The notes under the pieces: model-generated | What the model saw: only the letters and a program-made list of their open reading frames with translations | Database searches by the model: none | Told to the model about the DNA's origin: nothing | Position numbers and translations under genes: made by a program | NCBI RefSeq assembly: GCF_035582795.1 | Contig: NW_027445626.1 | Span: 868,001-932,000 of the forward strand | Direction: 5' to 3' | Origin: Mycteria americana | Lineage: Eukaryota; Chordata; Aves; Ciconiiformes; Ciconiidae | DNA: 64,000 bases | Part shown: positions 1 to 11,986 of the stretch, piece by piece | Layout: each line of letters starts with the position of its first letter | Position numbering within the stretch: position 1 is the first letter of the stretch

Positions 1-766
1 CCCAGATGCTGTTCCTTCTCTATGAACCGCTCCGTTAGAGTTTGCTGTTACCTGCACTTATCTTGGACCACCTCTGACACTTCCAGTGTCACCAGGTGTA
101 CGCATCTGAGAAGCTCACTCCTGGCCTCCATCTCCATGGATTTGCATGGGAGCCGAGACAAGTAGCTCTCATGCAGATGCCTATTTTCTAAAATCATAGA
201 AATGCACACATGAACTGAGGAAGAGGAACCCCATCTGCTGAGGGTTTGTGGCAGGCATGGGAGAGAGCTGAGGCCCTTTCTAGCCCCAGGACTACAGGCC
301 CAGGATGAGATGCCTCGACTGACTGAGCTGAAACCTTTCCCTCACCAGGGTGAAGGAGATTCCTCTCCGCCACTGTCTGCATACGCTGCTAATGATGGGA
401 CATGGAAAGGTGAGTCTCATGCCCAGCTCTTTTCCTGATAGGAGAAATGCCCCTGCTGGAAAGAAGCGTCTCTCCCAGCTGGGAGAGGGAATGAGAACAT
501 CAGTGATTCCTTCAGCTTGTTCCACAGTAGGTGCCTCTGGAGCCCCAGCCACAAATCAAGGGAACCCAGAGGGGGCAGAGAAAGTGTTGCCTTGGGCTGG
601 TCCTCTGCTGCTGAGCTGGGCCGGGCTCCTGGGACAGAGGGAGCTCATGGCAAGTGGGCAGAGCTGCAGAGAGACAGCTCTGCCCAGGAGCAGCAGCTCT
701 GCAAAGCACAGCAGGGCTGAGGGCACAGCCTGCAGACCCCAAGGGGACAGGAGCAGGGCAGAGAGA

Positions 767-775
767 GCTTAAAGG
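767..775 (+). promoter_or_regulatory. TATA-like box of OR unit 1
   Basis: GCTTAAAGG lies about 65-70 bases before a strong splice donor (ACATG|GTAAGT at 839/840). The same string stands at the same distance from the same donor in units 2 and 3. Its role as a promoter is inferred from this conservation. Confidence 0.4.
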
Positions 776-799
776 CAGTCTGGGCTGTGAGGAAAGTTG

Positions 800-839
800 A
801 GAGCTCGCTGGGGGAGAAATCTTCACAGCCCTCTACATG
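800..839 (+). other. Likely 5' noncoding exon of OR unit 1 (donor at 839/840)
   Basis: A consensus donor GTAAGT follows CTCTACATG. Sequence and donor are conserved in units 2 (46575) and 3 (53458). OR genes commonly have a 5' untranslated exon spliced to a single coding exon, which fits. The left edge is a guess from the TATA-like box. The exon ends in an ATG; joined to the acceptor at 3102 it would open a short upstream reading frame, not the receptor frame. Confidence 0.45.
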
Positions 840-3124
840 GTAAGTACCTGCATGACAGGCAATGTATCTGCAGTTTGTGGAAGGATCTCCAAAAGCTGGC
901 ACATCCCACAGTCAGGAGGACTTCCACAGTTTCTCTAGTGTAGAGGAGGACATGCTGCAGAGCAGGGCTTCCCTGCTGCACCATCAGAGGGACAGGGCAT
1001 CTCAGCTGCCTTCTCCCAGGGACAGCTGCAGGGCTGTGATTGTGTGAGTGTGCAGCCCAGGGTGTCCAGGGCTGTCCTTCAGAGCAGGGTTCCTGCAACC
1101 CTGGGGGCTGTGCACTGGGGCAGGGACTCTGCTGCCTCCTAGGGCCAGCACTCAGCCTGCCCGGGTGGCTCCGCACAGCGCTGCAGGAGAAGCTGTGGGT
1201 GGAAGGAGCGGCCCCCATCAGAGCACGGTCCCTCTACTGTCAAGATGGTGCTGCGTGGGTCAGGGCTGCTCACAGCTCCACATCACCCTCAGGACTCTTC
1301 AAGACAGACATCAAGACAGGGGTTACCTGAAAAGAAAGGTGTCTGCCCTTTGAGTTTTCTCCTCTTGGTTGGCTGAGTGGGCAGTGGGACATTTTGCAGG
1401 GGATTTCTCAATTGGAAGGTAAAAGCAGGCATTACTGTAAAGATAAGGAACTTTCCTGAATCTGTGTTTTCAGTTTCCAACTCTGGAGGCTACAGACAGC
1501 ACCAGCATCACCTTTCAAGTGTCATCAGGGTTTTTCACCTGCTTTTTTGGTCCTTGCACTTATGGAGAAGCTGCAGGGAAGAGATGGGGGCACAGGGGCT
1601 GGAGTGGGTTCTGTGAGCACCGACAGGGAGGAGACATGCGGACAAAGAGCTCCCAGCAGGGACTGCTCCAGGCAGCAGAGACATGGGCAGGGAGGGAGGG
1701 AACTGCTAACGGGAACCCTGTTGCAGGGGAGGTATGGGCACCTCCTGGCCACCCCCTGCAGCGCAGACGCCTTCCCTGAGCAAGCCCCCTCACCTCTCTT
1801 CTATCACCCAGCACAGCTCTTGGCCCTCACTGCTGTGGGGTCGAGGGTGGGAGTCTCCTCCATGCCCACTTGACCAGCAGAAGTGGTGACAGGCATCTCT
1901 CCTGCCACATGCCCATTTCGCACCGACCGTGAATCGGGCTGAGGGATACTGTCCTGCATTATCACGATCTGGGAGGTATTGTGCAGAGTTGCGGAAAGGG
2001 AAGATCTTTCCTGAGTGCCAGTCTGTCTCCTTGCCTCTGCTGGCTGCTCTTGGCATTGCTGTCAGGCTCTCTGGAAATGGGAGTTTCAGCTGCAGAGTCA
2101 CTGATCTTGTGGGTCCTCCCATGCAGGTGTGTCCATGGGAACAAGTGTCCCAGCTTTCCTCTAACCTGTGGGGCTGTGGGCAATGCAGCCAGTGGAGCTA
2201 GGGAATGAGCTGACTCTCCCTTAATCAGATGCCATGGTTAGGATATTTCTCTCTCTCCTTGGGCTGTCCTTCCAAGCTGTGAGCTGCCCTCCAGAATGCA
2301 AATCTTTCTCATAGCATCTCTGGGTTAATTGAAAGACTCATGGAGAAGCGCAGAGATTCTACAATGGAGGAAATGCTGTTGGGTCGGTGAAATGAGCAGG
2401 AAGGGGTATCCTAGGCTCAAGTGGGGTGCTGATATCTTGAGAAAGGGTAAGACATTTGGTTGTCTGCAGTGGATCATTCTGCTCTCAGCAGTGCCTGATC
2501 ATTTTCAGGGTAACATGGGAGTGTGATCCTCCTCCATCTCAGAAAGGTGCAATCACAGAGAACCTGAGAACAAAACACAGAGACAGACCAACTCCCCTCA
2601 CTCTGCACTAAGCCACAGACAATGCTCTTGCCTCGCTGGGCTCACTCTGTTCTCCCTGATTACGGCAGAAATGCTGAGGGTTTCTGACTTCCAAGAACAT
2701 TCCACAGGTGAGATGGAGGAATGCTTTAAAAATAACTTCTCAAACTGCCTTCGGTCATACCCATTCCTTAGCACTGGGAGTGCAGATACCGACAAGCCCT
2801 TCTGTGTTAGGAGTAGTTTAACCTGAAAAATTTCAAACACCAGGATTGGCCCCTTGCCCCCGCTGTTCCCATGAACCCACTGCTGCAGAGCAGGGCTGAC
2901 TCCTCGGCAGCCAGTGGGCAAAGGCCCTGCTCCCCACGGCACACTCGGCTGGCACCAACCAGAGCTCAAGCCAGAGAGCTGAAGGTCTCCTAGAAAATGG
3001 AAAGGGTGGGTGTGTAGCTGGGAGGGGTCCAAGAAAAATGGCTGTGATTTTGCTCTGAGAAGTCTACTCTAACTTGTCACTGTCTTTCCCTCCTTGGACA
3101 GTGCCCCATACCCAGAGAAAGCTA

Positions 3125-4060
3125 ATGCCCAATGCCAGCTCCATCACAGAGTTCCTCCTCCTGGCATTCGCAGACACACGGGAGCTGCAGCTCTTGCACT
3201 TCTGGCTCTTCCTGGGCATCTACCTGGCTGCCCTCCCTGGCAACGGTCTCATCATCACCGTCGTAGCCTGCGACCACCACCTCCACACCCCCATGTACTT
3301 CTTCCTCCTCAATCTCTCCCTCCTTGACCTGGGCTCCATCTCCACCACTGTCCCCAAAGCCATGGCCAATTCCCTGTGGGACACCAGGGCCATCTCCTAC
3401 ACAGGATGTGCTGCACAGGTCTTTTTCTTTCTGTTCTTGATGGTAGGGGAGTATTGTCTTCTCACTGTCATGGCCTATGACCGCTACATTGCCATCTGCA
3501 AACCCCTGCACTACAGGACCCTCCTGGGCAGCAGCGCTTGTGTCCACATGGCAGCAGCTGCCTGGGGCAGTGGGTTTCTCTATGCTCTGCTGCACACTGC
3601 CAATACATTTTCAATACTACTCTGCCAAGGCAATGAGGTGAACCAGGTCTTCTGTGAAATCCCCCAGATCCTCAAGATCTCCTGCTTGCACTCCTACCTC
3701 AGGAAATCTGGACTTCTCCTGTTTGGTTTTTCTTTAGCTTCAGGGTGTTTTGCTTTCATTGTGCTGTCTTATGTGCAGATCTTCAGGTCCGTGCTGAGGA
3801 TCCCTTCTAAGCATGGACGGCACAAAGCGTTTTCCATGTGCCTTCCTCACATGGCCGTGGTCTCCCTGTTTTTGATCACTGCCATGTTTGCCTACCTGAA
3901 GCCCCCCTCCATCTTTTCATCAGCTCTGGACCTCTTGGTGGCAGTTCTGTACTTGGTGCTACCTCCAGCAGTGAACCCCCTCATCTACAGCATGAGGAAC
4001 AAGGAGCTCAAAGACGCACTGAAGAAATTGATTCAATTATTTTTCTGTCAGCAGCAATAA
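3125..4060 (+). CDS. Olfactory receptor, family 14 type (OR unit 1)
   Basis: This 311-residue seven-transmembrane odorant receptor is a class A GPCR, expected in the cilia of olfactory neurons and coupled to the olfactory G protein. Visible OR motifs are an N-terminal NASS glycosylation site, PMYFFL before TM2, MAYDRYIAICKPLHY at the end of TM3, KAFSMC before TM6 and NPLIYSMRN in TM7. The ATG at 3125 starts MPNASSITEF, the usual OR14 N terminus. The frame is open further upstream, but that extension has no ATG and crosses a good splice acceptor (CCTTGGACAG ending at 3102), so this start is preferred. A conserved 5' exon lies 2.3 kb upstream and AATAAA is at 4270. The frame is intact and the length normal. 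Bird OR14 (gamma-c) assignment rests on the TM4-TM5 segment (HMAAAAWGSGFLYALLHTAN). Confidence 0.93.
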   Translation: MPNASSITEFLLLAFADTRELQLLHFWLFLGIYLAALPGNGLIITVVACDHHLHTPMYFFLLNLSLLDLGSISTTVPKAMANSLWDTRAISYTGCAAQVFFFLFLMVGEYCLLTVMAYDRYIAICKPLHYRTLLGSSACVHMAAAAWGSGFLYALLHTANTFSILLCQGNEVNQVFCEIPQILKISCLHSYLRKSGLLLFGFSLASGCFAFIVLSYVQIFRSVLRIPSKHGRHKAFSMCLPHMAVVSLFLITAMFAYLKPPSIFSSALDLLVAVLYLVLPPAVNPLIYSMRNKELKDALKKLIQLFFCQQQ

Positions 4061-4269
4061 GCTACACATGTCTCTTCACAAGTGATTTCCGATGTACCTC
4101 GGGAACCTCCTGTGCTTTGGGTATTTTATCTGGGATAACCAAGTTTATCCAGGAATGTCTGCCTCCACAGCACTTCTCCAGGGGCATGAACCCAGCCGGT
4201 CTGACCCAGAGGACTCTGTACGTGTGTCTGGTACTACGGTACAGCTGGCCTCCCGTGTCACTTCTCTGC

Positions 4270-4275
4270 AATAAA
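4270..4275 (+). terminator. Poly(A) signal, OR unit 1
   Basis: AATAAA lies about 210 bases after the OR stop. The same signal is conserved at the same place in units 2 and 4. Confidence 0.6.
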
Positions 4276-4339
4276 AGGGGATTTCCTCAGTGCCGGTGTC
4301 TGGAGGTTGGGCTCTTCTTGCAAAACTGAAGTGAAGGAC

Positions 4340-5220
4340 AGGCTGAAGAAACTTGCACTTACAAAGCTGTACTGCTGTGCTCAAGGTCTCCATGGGCTGA
4401 GGGCAGGAGGGCATAGGGCCATGGGTTAGGGAATGGGCCTGGGCTGAGCCTTCATGCCCAGTGCCCCAGGAGGTGCTGAATGATCAGCAGGGGTCTGCCT
4501 GGGATTGTCTCCTTGTGGGTTCCAGGCACCACCGCCCACTTGCCCTGCAGAGCAGCACAGCCAGCTCAGGGCCCTGCAGGGAGCACAGGGACGGGAAGGA
4601 ATGGCTGGCTAGGCCAGCATGGACACACTGCCTTGCGAAACGCGCCCTGGGGATGGGGAAATCCCTAGAGAAGAACAAAGAAGCAACTCTGTGCTTATGG
4701 TGGGGTGAAATCACAAAGAGAAACTTATTTCTGCATGCAGCAGCTCGGGGCAGGCTGTTCTGTCGCAGGGGCAGCAGGAGTAGCCTGAGGAGCCTCTGGG
4801 CCAGCAGTCTTGTGCTGGGGAGAGTTTTCCTCCTCGCCTTGCTTTTTGTTCATTCAGATACTTCCCAACTACCAGGTTGTTGCTTTGAGCTTCAGGAAAC
4901 TAGAAACTTGCCCCATCTTTCAGAAGTCAGATTAACTCCTTAATCAGCTCCTTAACTGTGATTATAACTACCCCTTCCTATCTCTCTGTCTAAAACAGTT
5001 CTTGTTCAGATAGCGTTGCCAGCCATCTCTGCCACAGGATGTCCTACACTGTCCCACGCCTGTGCCTGTTCCCTGCAGGCTGTAGACACACTATCCTAAC
5101 TTCCCCACCTTGCTCTCACCCTCACATATTCCTACCTGTACTGAGGTCTTTGAAACACAAAGCCATTGGCTCATCACAGACACACACCCCTTACTGCCCT
5201 CGGTGACCAGTTGCACCACA
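4340..5220. other. OR 3' flank, no gene seen
   Basis: Shared with the flank of unit 2 (about 42000-43000, inverted); 4340-4470 also matches the flank of unit 4. A stretch near 4815-4930 also resembles the minus strand at about 13200-13305. No coding motif is recognised. Confidence 0.5.
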
Positions 5221-5223
5221 GCA

Positions 5224-5804
5224 CTACCCTTCAAGTGACATTTCATTTTTGATCATGCCCAAGCTCAGGCTCTAACTCTTTCCTTTCTCATGCTGTTTCC
5301 TCTACAAAGAAAAGCTTCATCCTCTCTGAAAGCAGCCTTCAAGCAGCTGCAGGCTACTCTGACATTGCCCTGAGCCTCTATGTCACAAGGCAAAAGAATC
5401 CCAAGCCCCTCAGTCTCTCCACACAAGTCATGTGTTCAGCCCCTTAACTCTGCCTTAGCAGACGTCCTCTGAACCTTCTCCAGCTTCTCCCCACCCCTGC
5501 AGAACATGGAGACCCACACCAGCATAGATTATTTCAGATGTGGCCACACCCCTGCTGAGTCAAGGAGGGAGGTAACTCCCCTTGCCTGGGTGGCCATGTT
5601 CCTCCTAATTCAGCCCCACATGCAGCTTGCCTTATTCGTGGTCAGCATGCTGCACTGGCCTCTGTAGCATCCCCTGAAGTGACTATGACCTTCTCCTCAG
5701 GGTCAGTCCTCAGCTGGTCAGCTCCAGGCTTACCCTGATACATGGGATTATTCTGTCCTGGCTGCAGGACTGGCCACTTCTCCTTGTAAAACTTGGTGAG
5801 TTTC
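5224..5804 (-). mobile_element. CR1 LINE 3' remnant
   Basis: The minus strand carries diverged CR1 3'-end sequence. The plus strand shows the typical reverse complement: a GAACATGGAGACC-like stretch, then TGTGGCCACACCCCTGCTGA, then AATTCAGCCCCACATGCAGC. The same remnant occurs on the plus strand at 41345-41950 as part of the duplicated block. The ERV LTR abuts it at 5805. Confidence 0.6.
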
Positions 5805-6381
5805 TGTCGTGGTTTAGCCCCAGACGGCAACTAGAGCACCACGCAGCCGCTCGCTCACTCCCCCCGCGGTGGGATGGGGAAGAGAATCGGAAGAGTAAAA
5901 GTGAGAACACTCGTGGGTTGAGATAAGGACAGTTTAATAGGGAACGCAAAAGCCGCGCGTGCGAGCAAAGCGAAGCAAGGAATTCATTCACTACTTCCCA
6001 TGGGCAGGCAGGTGTTCAGCCATCTCCAGGAAAGCAAGGCTCCCTCACGCGTAATGGTTACTTGGGAAGACAAACACCATCACTCCCAATGTCCCCCCCC
6101 GTCCTTCTTCTTCCCCAGCTTTATATACTGAGCATGACGTCATATGGTATGGAATAGCCCTTTGGTCAGTTTGGATCAACAATCCTGGCTGTGTCCCCTC
6201 CCAGCTTCTTGGGCACCTGGCAGAGCATGGGGAGCTGGGAAAAAAAGTCCTTGACAAGTGTAAATACCGCTTAGCAACAGCCAAAACATCAACGTGTTAT
6301 CAATATTACTAAAACTCAAAACACAGCACTACACCAGCCACTAGGAAGGAAATCAACTCTATCCCAGCCGAAACCAGGACA
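5805..6381 (-). repeat. 3' LTR of the ERV
   Basis: A 577-base LTR with both ends like those at 11987-12592 and 57878-58458 but a different central segment. On the minus strand it holds a TATA box (TATATAAAG, 6119-6127) with a perfect CRE-like palindrome TGACGTCA (6135-6142) just upstream, a typical LTR promoter arrangement. Confidence 0.85.
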
Positions 6382-6672
6382 GTATCCACCCCTTATTCTA
6401 TACCATTTACGTCATGCCCGGGTTCTACCCCTTCTACTACAATTAAGTTCATTTAGTCCATGGCTTTGGGCTCCATCCGTCATAATAGTCCTTCAGGGCA
6501 GAAGAGATGGTCTGTGGTGTTGGATTGTTGCATGTTGAAGCCAGTTCTGGTTCCATCACCACTGCACTTTGCTTGCTTTCGTTGAAGTTCCTTCTTCATT
6601 AATCTGGGTGATCCTTATTGAAAAAGTGATGACACATAGTATTATACAACAATTGACATTATACCATTTGGT

Positions 6673-9600
6673 TCATTGGCTATTCTCACCTAAAATCAAA
6701 TCCCCTTGAGGTACACATCGGACTTCCCCGTCCTCTCGCATTACCCACCAAGTGCACCCGGGTCCTTGAGCAAAAGCAATCCCACGAATGGGCTTGCCTT
6801 TGCCTGAGGCAGGAGTAACCCAGACTGTCTTCCCCAGCATGTTTTTTATGTGCACTACAGGGACCTTATCCCCTTCTACAGTGCGTAAAAGTTTTGATTG
6901 GGCAGGGCCAGGTCGATTGACAGATCCTCTAGTGTTGACCAACCAGGTGGCCTTTGCTAAATGTGTATCCCAATGTTTGAACGTCCCACCACCCATTGCT
7001 CTCAGTGTAGTTTTTAACAGTCCATTGTATCGTTCAATTTTCCCAGAGGCTGGTGCATGATAGGGGATGTGATCTACCCACTCAATGCCATGCTCTTTGG
7101 CCCAGGTGTCTATGAGGTTGTTTCGGAAATGAGTCCCGTTGTCTGACTCAATTCTCTCTGGGTTGCCATGTCGCCATAGGACTTGTTTTTCAAGGCCCAA
7201 GATAGTGTTCCGGGCAGTGGCATGGGGCACAGGATACGTTTCCAGCCATCCGGTGGTTGCTTCCACCATGGTGAGCACATAGCGCTTGCCTTGGTGGGTT
7301 TGTGGGAGCGTGATATAATCGATCTGCCAGGCCTCCCCATATTTATATTTCAGCCATCGCCCTCCATACCACAGAGGCTTTAACCGCTTGGCTTGTTTAA
7401 CTGCAGCGCATGTTTCACATTCATGGATAACCTGTGCAATAGTGTCCATGGTTAAGTCCACCCCTCGATCACGAGCCCATCTATATGTTGCATCTCTTCC
7501 TTGATGGCCTGAGGTGTCATGGGCCCATCGAGCTATAAATAATTCACCCTTATGTTGCCAGTCCAGATCCACCTGAGCCACTTCAATCTTAGCAGCCTGA
7601 TCCACCTGCTGGTTGTTTTGATGTTCCTCAGTGGCGCGACTCTTGGGTACGTGAGCATCTACGTGACGTACTTTTACAACCAGGTTCTCTACTCGGGCAG
7701 CAATATCTTGCCACAGTGCTGCAGCCCAGATGGGTTTGCCTCTGTGCTGCCAATTGTTCTGCTTCTATTGCTGTAACCAACCCCACAGGGCATTTGCCAC
7801 CATCCATGAGTCAGTATAGAGATAGAGCATTGGCCACTTTTCTCGTTCAGCAATGTCTAAAGCCAGCTGAATGGCTTTAACTTCTGCAGTTTGGCTCGAT
7901 TCACCATCTCCTTCAGCAGTTTCTACCACTTGTCGTATAGGACTCCATACAGCAGCCTTCCACCTCCGATGCTTTCCTACAATACGAGAGGACCCATCAG
8001 TGAACAGGGCATATTGCTTCTCATTTTCTGGTAGTTTACTGTACAGTGAGGCCTCCTCAGCACACGTCACCTCCTCCTCTGGCGATATTCCGAAATCTTT
8101 GCCTTCCAGCCAGTCCATAATTACTTCCAAGATTCCTGGGCGATTGGGGTTTCCTATCCGAGCCCGTTGTGTGATCAGTGCAACCCACTTACTCCACGTA
8201 GCATCAGTTGCATGATGTGTAGAGGGGACCCTCCCTTTGAACATCCAACCCAGCACCGGCAGTCGGGGTGCCAAGAGGAGTTGTGCTTCCGTACCAACCA
8301 CTTCTGAAGCAGCTCGAACCCCTTCATATGCTGCCAATATCTCTTTTTCAGTTGGAGTATAGCGGGCCTCGGATCCTCTGTATCCCCGACTCCAAAACCC
8401 TAGGGGTCGACCTCGAGTCTCCCCGGGTGCTTTCTGCCAGAGGCTCCAGGTAGGGCCATTCTCCCCGGCTGCGGTGTAGAGCACATTTTTTACGTCTTGC
8501 CCTGCCCGGACTGGCCCAAGGGCTACTGCATGAACTATCTCCCGTTTAATTTGTTCAAAGGCTTGTCGTTGCTCAGGGCCCCATTTGAAATCGTTCTTCT
8601 TCCCGGTCACTTGTTAGAGAGGGCTTACGATCAGACTGTAATTTGGAATATGCATTCTCCAAAAACCCACAACGCCTAAGAAAGCTTGTGTTTCCTTTTT
8701 GCTAGTTGGTGGAGACATGGCTGTTATTTTGTTAATCACATCCATTGGGATCTGACGACGTCCATCTTGCCATCTTATTCCTAAAAACTGGATTTCCTGT
8801 GCATGTCCCTTGACCTTACTTTGTTTTATGGCAAGCCAGCTTTCAGGAGGATCTGGACTATTTTCTTCCCTTTCTCAAAAACTTCATCTGCTGTATCGCC
8901 CCATACGATGATGTCATCAATGTATTGCAGATGTTCTGGAGCTTCACCCTGTTCCAATGCAGTCTGAATCAGTCCATGGCAAATGGTAGGGCTGTGTTTC
9001 CACCCCTGGGGCAGTCGATTCCAAGTGTACTGAACGCCCCTCCAAGTGAAAGCAAACTGTAGCCTGCACTCTGCTGCCAAAGGCATTGAGAAGAACGCAT
9101 TAGCAATATCAGTTGTGGCATACCATTTGGCTGCTTTTGACTCCAGTTTGTATTGAAGTTCCAGCATGTCCGGCACGGCAGCACTCAGGGGCGGCGTGAC
9201 TTCATTCAGGCCACGATAGTCTACTGTTAGTCTCCACTCTCCATTAGACTTTCGCACTGGCCATATGGGACTGTTAAAAGGTGAACGAGTCTTACTGATC
9301 ACTCCTTGGCTCTCCAGTTGACGAATCAGCTCATGGATGGGAATCAGGGAGTCTCGGTTGGTATGATACTGCCTCCGGTGCACTGTTGTGGTAGCGATTG
9401 GCACCTGTTGTTCTTCGACCCTCAGCAACCCCACAACAGAAGGGCCCTCTGACAGATCGGGCAAGGTGGACAGCTGTTTAATTTCTTCCATCTCCAAGGC
9501 AGCTATACCAAAAGCCCACCGGTACCTTTTGGGTCCTTGAAATACCCTCTCCTGAGGTAGTCTATGCCAAGGATGCACGGAGCCTCTGGGCCAGTCACAA

Positions 9601-9835
9601 TGGGGTGCTTTTGCCACTCATTCCCAGTTAGGCTCACTTCGGCCTCCAATACAGCCAGTTGTTGGGATCCCCCTGTCACTCCACAAATACAGATGGGTTC
9701 TGCCCCTATATAGCTTGATGGCATCAGGGTACACTGTGTACCGGTGTCTACAAGAGCTTTATACTCCTGTGGGTCTGATGTGCCAGGCCATCGAATCCAT
9801 ACAGTCCAGTAAACCCGGCTGTCCCTTTCCTCCAC
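6673..9835 (-). pseudogene. ERV pol region (protease, RT, RNase H, integrase)
   Basis: In 5' to 3' order on the minus strand: an aspartic protease with an LVDTG active-site motif near 9750; a reverse transcriptase with a YIDDI catalytic motif near 8910; an RNase H with an FTDGSS start near 8010; and an integrase with a zinc-binding N terminus and a core region near 7000-7400. The order is the usual retroviral one. The region is broken in a few places and is a fossil. Confidence 0.85.
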
Positions 9836-9856
9836 CTGGCTGGAGGCAGGGCTGCC

Positions 9857-11506
9857 CTAATCCTGGTCACAATATTCATTACCCACTTCTTGTATATACG
9901 AGTCAGGAGTTTCTTCATTATAATCAAGACTAAGATCAGCCCTTTTACTCTGTCTGGGGAACTGTCCACTGGAAACCGGAGCAGCAATTTTCCTGGAAGA
10001 ACCCCCTTTGGTGATTGTTTTTCCTTGCAACTCACGTATTCGTGCTTCTAGGGTTGAGGTACGTTTTCCATCCCACTTCCTCATGTCCTCTCCGTGGTCA
10101 CGCAAGTAAAACCGTAGGGTGCCCCGTGGTGTGTACCCTCTATATACTCTCCCTTGAGCAGAGGAACGCTGACTCCTAATAGCTGAGACACTGGTCCGTA
10201 TAGGTGGGGAGTAGGACATATCTTGGAGTCGCTGGACCTTCCGGGACAGTTTTTCCACAGCTGAGACAAGGGAGGAAGAGATACTTTCTTCATATTCCCG
10301 GAGGTTACTAGCAGCTTCTTTCACTGTTGGACCATCTTCGTCTCTCCAGATCAGTATGGCCAATGAGTTGGCACATGATGGTGGTGCATTCCGTACCAAC
10401 TTCCGCCACATGGGTCTTGTGCACTGGACCTCATCTGGATCTGTGGGTGACCGCACATCGTCCAGATCACCATAAATCACTTCCAGCACAGCTAATTCCC
10501 TCAGGTACTGGATACCTCTCTCCATGGTGGTCCATTTCTCGGGGCGGTATACAACATCTTCCTTGAAGGGATACCTTTCCTTTATAGCTGACAGGAGTCG
10601 CCTCCAGAGGCTGTGGGCTGGTTCCCCTTTTCCAATCGCTTTGTCAATGCCCCCTTCCCTAGAAAGGGATCCCAGCTGCTTGGCTTCCTTACCCTCTAAT
10701 TCCAGGCTATTGGCCCCACTATCCCAGCATTGGAGCAGCCAGGTGACAATGTGCTCCCCTGGATGACGGCTGAAATCTTTTCGCATATCTCGCAGCTCAC
10801 TCAGGGATAGGGATCGGGTGGTTTCCGTCTCATTTACGAGTTCTTCCTCTTCCTCTTCCTCTCTCTGTGATGGCCCTGCTCCTTCATCTTCCCTTTCTAA
10901 ATGAGCTGACTTTCGCTTCCAGGATTTCTTTTTATGTATAGGGGCGACTGATACTGACACGGGTTGGTTCTCTGTCTGGACCGCAGTGCTTATAACAGAG
11001 TTGTCCAGAGCAGCTGCAGTTGCAGTGCCTGTCACAGGGAGGGCTGGAGCAGCCGCAGTGCCTGTCACAGGGGTAATCAGAGCAACCGCAGTGCCTGTCG
11101 CAGGGGTAATTGGAACAGCTGCAGTGCCTGTTGCAGGGGTAACTGGAGCAGCCACAGTGCCTGTCACTTTGTCACCAGATCCTTGAGGGTTCTGAATACT
11201 GTTAAACAGGGCTCGGTAGGCATGGGCCAGACCCCAGCACATTGCAGGGATTTGTGTCTCCCTAGAATTGCCAGGGTGACGACATACTTTTTCCAAATAT
11301 TCTACTAATTTTTCAGGATTCTGCACTTGTTCAGGGGTGAAGTTCCAAAACACTGGAGGTGCCCAATAACTTAGGCATTTGCCCATGCTATCCCACACAC
11401 CCTGCCACTCATAACTATCTGGCCTTGGGGCAGATCTCTGGATGATATTCTTAAATTGCTTACTAATCTTGGACAAGATCGAAACAATATTCCCAAGCAA
11501 TACCAA
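9857..11506 (-). pseudogene. ERV gag region
   Basis: A long gag-like region directly after the 5' LTR leader. It has a Pro/Thr/Ala-rich repeated section near 10980-11170, an acidic stretch near 10840-10860 and a capsid-like part before 10300. Assignment rests mainly on position between leader and pol. Part of a fossil element. Confidence 0.7.
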
Positions 11507-11960
11507 TACAAGTATCTTAACTACCTAAGGTTGTTCAAAATACTGAAAAGTTACTGTAGTGAAGGAGGAAGCATTGTAGAAGAACGTAGTGAAGGTACAA
11601 TTCTGCATTTCCTCCATAAAAAACCTCTCAGAGGAAGAAGTATAATTGCAAATTGTCTCCATAAGGTAATACCCAACATACAATAATGGTTCCAGTACAG
11701 CACTTAGATACCAAAATAAACCCAAGGTCACTGTTTTAATAACAAATCTCACAGGCAAAACATCACCAATTAAAGCAGAGCACAGCAAACTGCAAAAACC
11801 AACACCGATCTTTAACATGTACAGCAAAAAAATGAGGATGGTGCAGATCAGGTAAACCAATGCTAGGAACAGATGGATCAATATCACATCCCACAACTAC
11901 TAACAGATCTAAATTCCTTAATACACTCTGCTTAATCTGTTATTAACTCAAACACTTCGT

Positions 11961-11978
11961 GGCCCACATTGGGCACCA
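11961..11978 (-). other. Candidate primer binding site of the ERV
   Basis: On the minus strand TGGTGCCCAATGTGGGCC starts 8 bases after the 5' LTR end, the expected position and TGG start for a tRNA primer site. I do not assign the tRNA. Confidence 0.45.
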
Positions 11979-11986
11979 AAAAGGAC

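Larger units (their letters stand above)
1..5804 (+). repeat. OR duplication block, unit 1 (inverted copy at 41345-47345)
   Basis: This block matches 41345-47345 read on the opposite strand. The match covers upstream sequence, the 5' exon region, the OR coding exon, the 3' flank and a terminal CR1 remnant. Partial copies lie at 52985-56650 and 61447-64000. The block runs off the left window edge and stops exactly where the retroviral LTR begins at 5805. The match was judged by eye from shared stretches. Confidence 0.8.

Noticed and set aside
350-772. A 140-codon frame upstream of OR unit 1, with a homolog in units 2 and 3
   Set aside because: The resemblance between copies is explained by DNA-level duplication. 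Frames and lengths differ and no domain is seen; the segment lies before the TATA-like box.
3074-3124. An N-terminal extension of OR unit 1
   Set aside because: It begins at TTG, not ATG, and crosses a good splice acceptor; MPNASSITEF at 3125 fits the family.
3838-4329. A plus-strand frame overlapping the OR unit 1 end
   Set aside because: It is the shifted-frame shadow of TM6-TM7 and the 3' flank.
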